Shown: piece after piece, positions 1 to 13,849 of the stretch
How the letters are laid out: the number at the start of each line of letters is the position of its first letter
Position numbering within the stretch: the stretch's first letter is position 1
Assembly: GCA_036675345.1 (NCBI GenBank)
Contig: JAKFFE010000016.1
Span: forward strand, 1 to 64,000
Length of the DNA stretch: 64,000 nt
Source of the DNA: JALYOC01 sp036675345
GTDB taxonomy: Bacteria; Myxococcota; Myxococcia; Myxococcales; Myxococcaceae
Direction of reading: 5' to 3'
The notes under the pieces: generated by a model
Databases searched by the model: none
What the model saw: only the letters and a program-made list of their open reading frames with translations
What the model was told of the DNA's origin: nothing
Program-made: the position numbers and the translations under genes

Positions 1-249
1 CGAGCCGTTCGAGCCGTTCGAGCCGTTCGAGCCGTTCGAGCCGTTCGAGCCGTTCGAGCCGTTCGAGCCGTTCGAGCCGTTCGAGCCGTTCGAGCCGTTC
101 GAGCCGTTCGAGCCGTTCGAGCCCTTCGAGCCGTTCGAGCCGTTCGAGCCGTTCGAGCCGTTCGAGCCGTCCGAGCCGTCCGAGCCGTTCGAGCCGCTCG
201 AGCCGTTCGAGCCGTTCGAGCCGTTCGAGCCGTTCGAGCCGTTCGAGCC
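1..249. repeat. 9-bp tandem repeat (CGAGCCGTT), about 27 copies
   Basis: Uninterrupted tandem array of the unit cgagccgtt from the window edge to 249, with only four variant units. All units have the same length, so copy-number changes would not shift the reading frame of the minus-strand (GSN)n gene. The array probably continues to the left. It is a candidate variable-number locus and is likely to be hard to assemble. Confidence 0.95.
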
Positions 250-309
250 GCCCACCGCCAGCGCGGTGAGCGTGGCGGTGACCAGCACCACCCCCACCGC
301 CCGGATCAC
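1..309 (-). CDS. Secreted (Gly-Ser-Asn)n collagen-like repeat protein, 3' end outside window
   Basis: A minus-strand frame opens with GTG at 309-307 and stays open to the left edge. The GTG overlaps the TGA stop of the preceding gene (GTGA), implying translational coupling. The first ~20 residues form a signal peptide (VIRAVGVV, then LVTATLTALAVGG). After that every codon triplet is Gly-Ser-X, encoded by a 9-bp DNA repeat. X is Asn in nearly all units, with one Lys (124-126), two Asp (169-171, 178-180) and one Ser (196-198). The substitutions fall only in the third position, and all units are 9 bp, so the frame is preserved. Gly at every third residue fits a collagen-like Gly-X-Y pattern, although proline is absent. 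It is the last visible gene of the surface operon. The C-terminal part and function are unknown. Confidence 0.7.
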   Translation of the reverse strand, partial: MIRAVGVVLVTATLTALAVGGSNGSNGSNGSNGSNGSSGSNGSDGSDGSNGSNGSNGSNGSKGSNGSNGSNGSNGSNGSNGSNGSNGSNGSNGSNGSNGSNGS

Positions 310-1835
310 CGGAAGCAGACGCCGGTGGACACCTGCGGACCCGGAAGCACCGGCGCCCCGCTGCAGTCGATCACCGAGGCCGGGGTGGCCGACTGACCGT
401 TGTCCTTCAGGTACTCGTTGGCCGCGTCGGTTCCGTCCACGTACAGCATCCCGCGGGTGCCGGGGACCATGATGTAGGACTGGGGCGGCGCGGTGCAGGT
501 CCAGGGGGTGGGTTCGGAAGACGAGGTGAACACCCCGCAGGTGAGCATCACGTTGGAGAAGCCGGTCTGGGTGCAGACCTGCCACTCGCCGCTGCAGCTG
601 TTGAGCAGCACATCCCCGCCCACCACTCCGCCGTCCGCCAGCATGGTGGGAGGCAGTGCGGCCAGCACCCGCGGCTGACCGGAGTTGGGGACCGCGATCA
701 TCCCGCGCTGGTCGGGGATCGGGATCACCACCGTGCCCGAGCTCCCCACGTCATCGCAGTTCCAGCCCGGCAGCCGTCCGGCGCAGGTGGCGCCACAGCA
801 CAGCACCACCGACATGCTGGAGCCGGAGCCGCCCAGCGCGTCCACGTAGCCCTTGGTGGCCACATCTCCCGCGGCCACCGGGGTGGCCACGTTCGCGATC
901 CGCCGCAGCTGGGCGTCATTGCCCTGGCCCAGCACCTGCGAGAGCGGCGGCACCACCGGCACCTGGATCTGGTCCGCGCACGCCACCTGCCCGCTGGCGC
1001 AGGCAACCTGGAAGTTCACCGCCAACTGCACGCTGCCCCCGTCGGTCTGCGCGGTCAGCCCACTGCCACCGGCCACCGAGGTGATCCCCTGCTGGTCGGC
1101 CGGAAAGGAAGAACAGCTCCACCCCTGCAGCGCAGCGGACCAGGCCAGCGTCTGCCCATCCGGGCAGCTGAGGCTGGCCAGGCTGTCGCGATCCGGCAGG
1201 GTGGTGCAGCCCCAGCCCACCGAGGTCCGCATCGCCACCTGGCCCTCGCTGCAGAACAAGGTGGCCTTGCCCAGCGAGTTTACCGAAGGGTCCAGCTCCA
1301 CGAAGGTCTGCGGTGCCGGCAGCACCGCGCAACTCCAGGCGGCGCGGCTGGCGTCCCACCGGGGGTACTCGCCCTGGGCGCAGCTCAAGGCGCCCAGCGC
1401 GTCGTTGTCCATCCGGTCCAAAAAGCCGCCCGGCACGTCCAGCAGATCGAAGAACCCGTGTCGGTGATCGCTGCGGGCCACGGTGGCCGCGCTGCCCGAA
1501 CCCTCGAAGGCCACCGCCAGCGACAGGCTGCCCTGGTCCGCACCGCCGGTCAGCCCGGAGCCGGTCCCGGTGGCCACCCCGGTGATGTCCCCGCCGCTCT
1601 GGGCGGTGACCGTGCTGCAGCGCCACTGGCCATCCACGAAGGCCGCCACCTGGCCCTCCACGCAGGCCAGCTCCGCTTGGGCCAGGTCGTTCACGTCCGA
1701 GCTGGGCAGCGGAGCGCAGGACCACGCCCCCTCCACCCGCAGCGGGACCTCTCCGTCCGCGCAGTCCGGAGCCAGCCCCTCATTGGTGCAGCCGAGTGCC
1801 CCACAGAGCACCCCGATCATCAGGTAGCGATTCAT
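306..1835 (-). CDS. Cys-rich lipoprotein with tail-fibre-like repeats
   Basis: Predicted lipoprotein of 509 residues. MNRYLMIGVL leads to the lipobox ALGC with Cys16. An alternative ATG at 1847 adds four residues and sits 1 bp after the upstream stop. The body contains five short units with Cys, then Gly-Gln/Glu, then Trp-x-Cys (for example CVEGQVAAFVDGQWRC). They alternate with Gly-rich segments such as GTGSGLTGGADQGSLSLAV and GGSGLTAQTDGGSVQLAV, followed by SDHRHG. The latter style is typical of phage tail fibres and trimeric fibre shafts. The C-terminal ~140 residues are Cys-rich with no domain I recognise. The gene is coupled to the next one through GTGA. A surface fibre or adhesin anchored by lipid is inferred; no enzymatic motif is visible. 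Confidence 0.75.
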   Translation of the reverse strand: MNRYLMIGVLCGALGCTNEGLAPDCADGEVPLRVEGAWSCAPLPSSDVNDLAQAELACVEGQVAAFVDGQWRCSTVTAQSGGDITGVATGTGSGLTGGADQGSLSLAVAFEGSGSAATVARSDHRHGFFDLLDVPGGFLDRMDNDALGALSCAQGEYPRWDASRAAWSCAVLPAPQTFVELDPSVNSLGKATLFCSEGQVAMRTSVGWGCTTLPDRDSLASLSCPDGQTLAWSAALQGWSCSSFPADQQGITSVAGGSGLTAQTDGGSVQLAVNFQVACASGQVACADQIQVPVVPPLSQVLGQGNDAQLRRIANVATPVAAGDVATKGYVDALGGSGSSMSVVLCCGATCAGRLPGWNCDDVGSSGTVVIPIPDQRGMIAVPNSGQPRVLAALPPTMLADGGVVGGDVLLNSCSGEWQVCTQTGFSNVMLTCGVFTSSSEPTPWTCTAPPQSYIMVPGTRGMLYVDGTDAANEYLKDNGQSATPASVIDCSGAPVLPGPQVSTGVCFR

Positions 1836-1848
1836 CGAAGGGCTCATT

Positions 1849-4800
1849 TCAGTAGCAGTACTGGGTGGCGGTGGTCTTGTCCTGGGGACACGGGGCCCAG
1901 TCACCGCAGCCGTCCGTGTACCAGGTGTGGGTCTGCCCACAGGCGGGCACCGAGTCTGCCCAGCCGACCGAGGCCCCGCCGCAGCTGAAGGCCCGGTAGC
2001 CGCAGCCGGCGGAGACGCTGGTGTTGGAGGTCTTGGTCTCGGTGCCGTCGCAGTTGTAGTCGTAGCTGCCGCAGGCGTTGGCGGAAGAGCGCCAGGTGGT
2101 GGCGCCGGGGTGGGCGTTGCCGTCGGTGTCACAGCAGTCGGTGCGGTTGGTCACCTTGTAGGTGGTGTCCGCCGCGCAGCGGCACTGGCCCAGGTTGGTG
2201 CTCTCCCCGTACCCGTCGCTGTCCCCGTCCACGTAGTAGGTGGTCCAGGGCGAGGGGCAGGTGCCGTCTTCCGGCGCCTCGTCCCGCTTGCCGTCGCAGT
2301 CGTCGTCGACGTTGTTGCAACCGATCTCGGTGATCGGCTGCACCGTCTGCACGCACTGGCTCAGTGAGCCGTTCTGGCAGCTGAGCTTGCCGTTGGCGCA
2401 GGCTCCCACCACACCGGACACGGTGCAGTTCTGGACCCCGCCGCCGGGGTTGTTCTCGTCCACCGGACCGTCGCAGTCGTCGTCCTGGCCGTTGCAGGTC
2501 TCGGTGCGCGACCCGGGGGTGATGGTGGGATCACACACCACCCGCCGCAGGCCGGAGTCGCAGCGGCTGGTGCCCGGCTGGCAGACCCCCATCACCTTGC
2601 AGCGGCCGGTGGGCTCGTCGCAGTACACGCCGCTGGAGGGAGCGCAGTCGCTGTCCTGGGCGCAGGTGACCGGGTACCCGTCCGGGTACTCCACCCCGTC
2701 ATTGGAGCAGGCCACCCCACCACCCGGATTGCCCTCGTCGATGTTGCCGTCCCCGGTGTTGTCCAGCCCGTCGCAGACCTCGTCCGCGGTGCAGGTGATG
2801 AACTTGCCGAAGTTGTCCGCCTCGTACTGGCAGTCGATCGCCACCGGGTTGATGTCCCAGCCCGGGCAGGTCGGCAGCCGCTCGGCGCACTCGTTGACGC
2901 AGGAGCGGACGTACTGCCGGTCCGGCACTCCGGCCCACTTGCCGTAGGGGTCGTAGTCCAGGAACGGGATCGCCGCCCACAGCACGTCACCCGGCTGGGC
3001 GCTGGCGGGATCCACCGCGCTGCAGTCGGCGATGGTCTCCGCCGGGTTGCCGGATGCCACCACCGGGCTGCCGGTGGCGCGACAGGCGTTGAGCCGCAGC
3101 TGCTGGGCGGTGGCCTGGGCGGCGGTGATCTGCGAGGGGAGGGCGGGGTCGGGCTGATTCTCGATCACCACGCACTTGAACTGGCTGTGGTGGTTCATCC
3201 CCTTCCAGCTGTTGGGGGTGATCGCCGGCTGCAGCTTGGCGAAGTCCATCCCGATCGGCGGGGTGAGGGTGTTCCACTCCGGATCCCGGCGCACGGTGCA
3301 GCTGTTCCAGTGGTCCTCGTCCCCCACCAGGTATTCGATCGGCACCCGCTGCTGCGCGGGGACCGCCGCGTCCGCGCCGCGCTGCTTCTCGCGGATCACG
3401 TACACCCCCCGGGCAGGATCGTTGACCGAGGCCTGGAAGGCGCCGCGATCCAGCTCGGCGAAGTAGCTGAACTGGTTGAACGGGGCCTGGTCCGGACGGA
3501 AGGACGGGGCCAGCGCGCGGTCCGCCCACTCCTCGGTGTCCGCCACCCCGTTGTCGTTGTAGTCGGCGGTGGGGCTGAAGCAGAGCTTGGTCAGCCGGTT
3601 CAGCTCGGCGGCGGTAATGTCCCGGGCCGCGCCGTACTGGGGGATGCCGCGCTGGCGGAGCATGCTCTGCAGGATCTGATCGTCGTCGTTGCGGTCCGAC
3701 TCGTACATCGCCAGCGGGACCGCCAGCGGGAAGTCCTTGGCCTGGCCGCCCTCGTTGATCAGGGAGAAGCCGGTGATGGTCCGCAGCGCGCAGCGGGCGT
3801 TGGCGGCGATCGCCGGATCGCTGGAGAGGACCGAGGACCGGGCGCTCTCGCGGATCCAGCCGTCGTTGTCCCCGTCGCAGCGGAAGGTGCCCACGTCGCC
3901 GCCCACCGAGTAGTAGTGGCCCGGCTGGGTCTTGCAGATGCAGTACCCGCCCGCGGTGGGGGTGGACCACACCCCGTCCTCCCCGCTCTCGTTGCAGGAC
4001 GGGCACACCTGGCAACGGGACCCGTTCCAGATCGACCCGGCCGCGCAATCGGTCTGACAGACCGCGTCGGTGGTGGCGGTGCCCTCCACGCACTGCGATC
4101 CCTGGCCGCAGGTCAGGTCCGCACAGGTCCTGGCCGGACGACAGTCACCGGTCTGCGAGTCCTCCACGTAGCCATCCACGCAGCTGGTGCAGTGCCCGTA
4201 GGGGGTATCCGAACAGTTGCGATTCTCCGCGGCGCAGCTCAGCTGCGCGCAGCCCTGCTGGGGCACGCAGGCCAGGGACGAGGCGTCCTCCACGAACCCG
4301 GTGGCGCAGGGTCCGCACTGGGCGGGGGTGCCGGCCACGCAGGCGCGGTGCTCGGCGGCGCAACCGTCGGCGATGCTCCCGGTGGCCGGGCTGGGATCGC
4401 AGGTAGCGTTGCCCTGCACCACGCAGGTCCCGTTCTGCTCCACATACCCGGCGGCGCACTGGCCACAGGCCGCGTCGCTGTTGGTCCCGGCCGGAGCGCA
4501 GAGGCGGTGGGCGGTGCCGCAGCCCAGGCTCTGGCAGGTCTTGACCGGACGGCAGGCGCCCAGGTCGTCGGTGAAGCCGGACCAGCACTGGCCGCACTCC
4601 GGGCCCTCGGCCCCGGCCACGCAGGCGCGCTTCTCGGTCTGACAGGTCTGGGCCACCGAGCCTGCCACCTGGGCGTCACAGCCGGGCGCCACGCAGGCCC
4701 CGTTGATCACCTCGGTGCCGGGCAGACAGCTGCCGCACACCGCGTCGGAGTGGACGCCGGCCTCGGCGCAGCTGCGCTGGTTGCCCGCGCAATCCAGCTC

Positions 4801-5088
4801 GGCGCAGGTCTTCACCGCCACGCAGGCGGTGTCCTCGGCGCGGTAGCCGTCCAGACACACCCCGCACAGCGCGCCCAGCGCGTCCTGGAAGCAGGACTTG
4901 TGGGCCTGGGCGCAGGCATTGCGGATGCTGCCCGGCTGGTCCGCTTCGCAGTTGGCGTCCGCGATGATGCAGCCGGCCTCGGTGCGGATCTCGTCCGTGC
5001 CGCAGGGAACGAGAGGCGTTTCACAGGCGGAGAACGCTCCCAGCAGCGAGAGCACCGCGCACACCCGAATGGTCAGTGAGGTCTTCAT
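1849..5088 (-). CDS. Cys-rich MopE-type metal-binding lipoprotein
   Basis: Large lipoprotein (1079 residues) with signal MKTSLTIRVCAVLSLLGAF and lipobox FSAC (Cys22). A GTG at 5109 overlaps the upstream stop (GTGA) and would add seven residues; I prefer the ATG at 5088 because the signal peptide is cleaner. Residues ~25-380 hold about seven Cys-rich units with the pattern C-x-x-L-x-C-x-x-x-x-R-x-C followed by C-x-x-C-x-x-G, resembling repeats seen in myxobacterial Cys-rich lipoproteins. A central ~300-residue region is less Cys-rich. Around residues 765-960 lie three putative metal-binding motifs (CDGLDNTGDGNIDE, CNGQDDDCDGPVDE, CNNVDDDCDGKRDE) and YYVDGDSDGYGES, as in MopE-type proteins. A surface, possibly calcium- or copper-binding role is inferred from those motifs only. 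Confidence 0.8.
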   Translation of the reverse strand: MKTSLTIRVCAVLSLLGAFSACETPLVPCGTDEIRTEAGCIIADANCEADQPGSIRNACAQAHKSCFQDALGALCGVCLDGYRAEDTACVAVKTCAELDCAGNQRSCAEAGVHSDAVCGSCLPGTEVINGACVAPGCDAQVAGSVAQTCQTEKRACVAGAEGPECGQCWSGFTDDLGACRPVKTCQSLGCGTAHRLCAPAGTNSDAACGQCAAGYVEQNGTCVVQGNATCDPSPATGSIADGCAAEHRACVAGTPAQCGPCATGFVEDASSLACVPQQGCAQLSCAAENRNCSDTPYGHCTSCVDGYVEDSQTGDCRPARTCADLTCGQGSQCVEGTATTDAVCQTDCAAGSIWNGSRCQVCPSCNESGEDGVWSTPTAGGYCICKTQPGHYYSVGGDVGTFRCDGDNDGWIRESARSSVLSSDPAIAANARCALRTITGFSLINEGGQAKDFPLAVPLAMYESDRNDDDQILQSMLRQRGIPQYGAARDITAAELNRLTKLCFSPTADYNDNGVADTEEWADRALAPSFRPDQAPFNQFSYFAELDRGAFQASVNDPARGVYVIREKQRGADAAVPAQQRVPIEYLVGDEDHWNSCTVRRDPEWNTLTPPIGMDFAKLQPAITPNSWKGMNHHSQFKCVVIENQPDPALPSQITAAQATAQQLRLNACRATGSPVVASGNPAETIADCSAVDPASAQPGDVLWAAIPFLDYDPYGKWAGVPDRQYVRSCVNECAERLPTCPGWDINPVAIDCQYEADNFGKFITCTADEVCDGLDNTGDGNIDEGNPGGGVACSNDGVEYPDGYPVTCAQDSDCAPSSGVYCDEPTGRCKVMGVCQPGTSRCDSGLRRVVCDPTITPGSRTETCNGQDDDCDGPVDENNPGGGVQNCTVSGVVGACANGKLSCQNGSLSQCVQTVQPITEIGCNNVDDDCDGKRDEAPEDGTCPSPWTTYYVDGDSDGYGESTNLGQCRCAADTTYKVTNRTDCCDTDGNAHPGATTWRSSANACGSYDYNCDGTETKTSNTSVSAGCGYRAFSCGGASVGWADSVPACGQTHTWYTDGCGDWAPCPQDKTTATQYCY

Positions 5089-5105
5089 GGGGATCTCGAG
5101 GACGC

Positions 5106-10562
<5,457 letters not shown>

Positions 10563-10571
10563 GGCTGTTTC

Positions 10572-11648
10572 CTAGAGGTCCCGACGGAGCACGAGGCCCA
10601 CGTCGAAGCGCAGCGAAAAGTCGTTGGTGACGGGGATCCGGTAGACCTGCCCGGCGATCTCCTCGCCCTGGCGGACGCGCACTCCCAACGGGAGCACCGC
10701 CTCACGGGCGCACAGCTGGTAGCCGGAGAAGTTCCACAGACAGTGGGTGCCCTCCACCCCCAGGGCCCAGGTCTGCTCCAGCCAGGGGGTGAGCAGCCCG
10801 TGGGTGCTGACGCGGGCAGAGGCGGTCAGCCCCAACTGCAGCCAGGGGGCGTGGATGTAGCCGGCCCCCAGCGCCACTTCCCCGCCGATCCGCTGCGGCG
10901 CGCTGCTGCCCACCGAGAAGCCGAGGTTGGCGCGGGCGTAGGCCCAGCGGTGCCGCCAGCCGGCGCCGGCACGGAGCACCGGGCCGATCGAAGTCGAAGG
11001 GGAGAAGCCCACCAGCGCCGCATCCAGACCGGCCTCGGCCCAGAACAGATGGGGGGCGGGCGGAACGGGCGCCGGCTTCTGCTCGTCCAGCACTTCCTTC
11101 ACCGAGGACTTCACCATCTGCTGCAGCAGCGCCGGATCCACCGGCTTGCCCGGCGCGTCGGAGGTCGGCCCGGCGATGCAGCCGGGATGGGCGGTGATCT
11201 CCACCCCGCGGAACTCGGCGCCTCCGGAGGGAGGCAGCTGGCGGAGACGATCGCCGGGGACGCCCAGCTCATAGAGGGAGGCGGTGACGCGAAGCGAACG
11301 GCCATTGGCCCGGGACAGCTGCGCCGCCTCGGGACTGCCGAACGCGGAGGCGGTGGCCGAATCGAACTTCACCTCGTCCGAGTGCCCTCGGATGGTGAGG
11401 CACACCGTCTGCCAGGTGGGGCTCTTGATGCACGCAGCCAGCGCCTGCAGGGTGGGGGTCCACTCCGGGTTGAAGCTGGCGTCGGCGTCCACCCGGGCCG
11501 GAGCACCGGCCAGTCGCCAGGTCCCGGCACTGCAGTCGAAGGGGGCGGTCGGCGCTGCAGGCGCCTGCTCGGCTGCCTGGGAGACGAGCGGGCTCAGCAG
11601 CAGGCACCCCAGCAGCAGGCTGCGGCCCGTCCAGAACAAGACACTCAC
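10572..11648 (-). CDS. Outer-membrane protein: N-terminal OmpA-like domain plus C-terminal beta-barrel
   Basis: GTG-initiated protein of 358 residues with a signal peptide ending near SQAA. Residues ~35-165 look like an OmpA C-terminal (peptidoglycan-binding) domain: LTIRGHSDE, then RANGRSLRVTASLYELGV and RGVEI. After a short Lys/Pro linker, residues ~195-358 alternate in short amphipathic strands (GPVLRAGAGW, YARANLGFSVG, LQLGLTASAR, SLRFDVGLVL), as in an eight-stranded beta-barrel. Usual OmpA proteins have the barrel first; here the order is reversed. First gene of the surface operon, 9 bp upstream of the giant lipoprotein, so it may tether or export its products. Confidence 0.75.
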   Translation of the reverse strand: MSVLFWTGRSLLLGCLLLSPLVSQAAEQAPAAPTAPFDCSAGTWRLAGAPARVDADASFNPEWTPTLQALAACIKSPTWQTVCLTIRGHSDEVKFDSATASAFGSPEAAQLSRANGRSLRVTASLYELGVPGDRLRQLPPSGGAEFRGVEITAHPGCIAGPTSDAPGKPVDPALLQQMVKSSVKEVLDEQKPAPVPPAPHLFWAEAGLDAALVGFSPSTSIGPVLRAGAGWRHRWAYARANLGFSVGSSAPQRIGGEVALGAGYIHAPWLQLGLTASARVSTHGLLTPWLEQTWALGVEGTHCLWNFSGYQLCAREAVLPLGVRVRQGEEIAGQVYRIPVTNDFSLRFDVGLVLRRDL

Positions 11649-11790
11649 GCGACCACCGTTTCAAAAAATGTCAGCGACAGCGCACGGGCATCCCACGTGA
11701 CCTGACATGGGTCAAGCGCTCGGCCGGTAACATTTTCTCGGTTTCGGTTGGGGCGGGGGCGGCAACCGCGCCGGGGCGCAGTGCGTCAAG

Positions 11791-11810
11791 AATGTAGCCT
11801 GTCCCCTTTT
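11791..11810 (-). repeat. REP-like motif AAAAGGGGACAGGCTACATT
   Basis: On the minus strand this intergenic sequence reads AAAAGGGGACAGG followed by CTACATT. The core AAAGGGGACAG recurs at 15197 on the plus strand. Similar GGGGACAG elements are known to me as dispersed repeats near REP-associated tyrosine transposases; that assignment is inference. The remaining bases between 11649 and 11830 show no gene, and presumably hold the promoter of the surface operon. Confidence 0.45.
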
Positions 11811-11830
11811 GTGACTCGTTGCATCGACGC

Positions 11831-13687
11831 CTACGGGGCGGCGGTCCGCTGGGCGGTGGTCTTGGGCCCCGGTCCGGCCTGGGCGGTGCGCCACAGGTTC
11901 AGCCCATGGCCACGCTGGTAGCGCTTGAGGGTGACCGGCAGCCTGCCCGGGGTTCCCCTCAGTCCCAGCAGCACCTCCGCGGCGGCGACCGCGGACACGT
12001 CCTGGTACGAGTACAACGCCAGCACCGCCTTGGCCTCCGGCACGTGCTCGATCAGATAGGGCAGGCCCATGGAGACCACGATCACCGGCCGGTTGGTGGC
12101 GGCGGCCATGGTCACCAGGTCCAGCTGCCGGGAGTTGATCACCCCCATCACCACCACGTCCACCGACAGCGCCAGGGCCCGGGCCTTCTCCCGCAGCGCG
12201 GGGCGGATGCGGGCCGAGGGATAGGCGGGGACCACCAGGGTCTGCACCCCGGGGAGCTTGGCGGACAGCGCCTGGGCCAGCGAGGCCTCGGCGGTGATCA
12301 CCCCCACCCGCATCCCCTCCCGGAGGGGGAAGTACTTCTCGTCGGCCCGGATCAGGGTCACCGAACCCTGGGCGATCCGCTCCGCCACCTCGGTGTTCAG
12401 CCCCCGGTAGGCCTCCAGCCGCTGGGCCAGCGGCGGCAGGGCGTCGAACATCCCCCGGCGCAGCTTCACCCGCAGGATCCGGCGCACCGCTCCGTCCAGT
12501 CGATCGGAGGAGATCTCCTTGGCGCGCACCGCCGCCAGCAGCGAGTAGTAGACCTCGGTCTTCTTCTCCACCCGCCAGGGGATCAGCACCATGTCCGCCC
12601 CGGCCTGCACCGACATCACCGCGGCCCGGCCCACCCCGTACTCCTTGGCGATGGCCTCCATCTCCAGCTCGTCGGTCAACACCAGCCCATCGAAGCCCAG
12701 CCGGCGGCGCAGCAGCCCCATCAGGATCGACTCGGAGAGGGTGGCCGGGACCCGGTTGCCGGTCACCTTGGGGATGGCCACGTGGGCGGTCATCAGCCCG
12801 TCCAGCCCCTCTTCGATCGCGGCGGTGAAGGGCACCAGCTGCTCCATCAGCTGGGCGGAGGTCTCGGTCATCACCGGCAGGTGGGTGTGGCTGTCGGCGT
12901 CGGTGTTGCCATGGCCGGGGAAGTGCTTGGCCACCGTGGCCAGGTTGGCCTGCTGCTGCCCGCGCACGAAGGCCCGCCCGAAGGCGGCGACCTTGACCGC
13001 GTCGTCCCCGAAGGAGCGGATTCCGATCACCGGGTTCTTGGGGTTGAGGTTCACGTCCAGCACCGGGGCCAGGTTCATGTTGAACCCCAGCAGCTTCAGC
13101 GCCTCCGCCTGGGCCAGCCCCGCCTCGTAGGCCAGGGACTCGGATCCGGTGGCCCCCAGCGCCATGTTCCCGGGAAGCACCGCCACCCCGTCCTGCACCC
13201 GGACCACGTTGCCGCCCTCCTGGTCCACGGCGATGAACGGCGGCAGGCTCCCCTCCATCAACCGCCGCACCCCGTCGTTGAGCCGGGCGATCTGTTCGGC
13301 GTCGCGGATGTTGCGCTTGAACATGCACACCCCGCCCACCTGCCGGCCGGCCACCAGGGCGCGGATGTCCTCGTCCACCTCGGTGCCGGAGAAGCCGACC
13401 ATCATCAACTGGCCGACCTTCTGCTCCAGGTTCATCTTCGCCAGCAGCGCGTCCGCCTCCAGGTGCCGCTCGGCCTCGGCGCGCCCTCGGGCCTCCTGGG
13501 CCACCGCCAGCGGGTCCGGCGGGGGAGGCAGCTCCAGCACCGGCTGGACCCGGGGGACCGGCGCGACCGGAACCGGGGTGACCGCCACCTCCACCGGAGC
13601 GGAGATTGGGTCCGCGGGGACGGAGGTCGGGTGCGCGCAGGAGAGCGCCAGCAGCAGCAGCAGGGATGGGAAGGGAAGGGACTTCAC
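11831..13687 (-). CDS. nagZ: Beta-N-acetylhexosaminidase, GH3 family (NagZ-type), lipoprotein
   Basis: Family 3 glycoside hydrolase that removes N-acetylglucosamine from anhydromuropeptides or other GlcNAc glycans. The GTG-initiated 618-residue protein has an N-terminal signal with a likely lipidated Cys17 (LALSC), so it acts outside the cytoplasm, unlike E. coli NagZ. The GH3 core contains GQLMMVGFSG, AVDQEGGNV, and the NagZ signature KHFPGHG with following D-x-DSH near residues 254-267 (catalytic Asp/His loop). VLTDELEMEAI carries the nucleophile Asp. About 220 further residues form the second GH3 domain, absent from short NagZ proteins. Together with PBP4 and AmpG elsewhere in the window it fits peptidoglycan turnover. 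Confidence 0.88.
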   Translation of the reverse strand: MKSLPFPSLLLLLALSCAHPTSVPADPISAPVEVAVTPVPVAPVPRVQPVLELPPPPDPLAVAQEARGRAEAERHLEADALLAKMNLEQKVGQLMMVGFSGTEVDEDIRALVAGRQVGGVCMFKRNIRDAEQIARLNDGVRRLMEGSLPPFIAVDQEGGNVVRVQDGVAVLPGNMALGATGSESLAYEAGLAQAEALKLLGFNMNLAPVLDVNLNPKNPVIGIRSFGDDAVKVAAFGRAFVRGQQQANLATVAKHFPGHGNTDADSHTHLPVMTETSAQLMEQLVPFTAAIEEGLDGLMTAHVAIPKVTGNRVPATLSESILMGLLRRRLGFDGLVLTDELEMEAIAKEYGVGRAAVMSVQAGADMVLIPWRVEKKTEVYYSLLAAVRAKEISSDRLDGAVRRILRVKLRRGMFDALPPLAQRLEAYRGLNTEVAERIAQGSVTLIRADEKYFPLREGMRVGVITAEASLAQALSAKLPGVQTLVVPAYPSARIRPALREKARALALSVDVVVMGVINSRQLDLVTMAAATNRPVIVVSMGLPYLIEHVPEAKAVLALYSYQDVSAVAAAEVLLGLRGTPGRLPVTLKRYQRGHGLNLWRTAQAGPGPKTTAQRTAAP

Positions 13688-13849
13688 GGATCAGACCGGA
13701 GCGAATCGTAGACGACCCGCCCCCGCGCGGAAACAAACAGCCAGGCGACCGAGCGCAGAAACCCCGTGCGCCGCCCAACGGACAAGTTGATCGCTCTCCA
13801 GGGGAAGCTTGCAGGACCGGACGGACTCCCATTACATGCGCAAGTGGCC

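Noticed and set aside
1..249. Plus-strand (Glu-Pro-Phe)n reading of the 9-bp repeat
   Set aside because: No start or signal precedes it in the window, whereas the minus-strand frame has a coupled GTG and a signal peptide; the repeat variants also change only the third residue of the Gly-Ser-X frame.
306..1835. Prophage remnant, from fibre-like repeats
   Set aside because: No capsid, portal, terminase, integrase or att sites nearby, and the protein has a lipoprotein signal.
1848..2132. N-terminal extension of the tail-fibre-like lipoprotein back to 2132
   Set aside because: The extension is Pro/Thr/Ala-rich antiframe of the preceding gene. The true start with a lipoprotein signal is at 1835 (or 1847).
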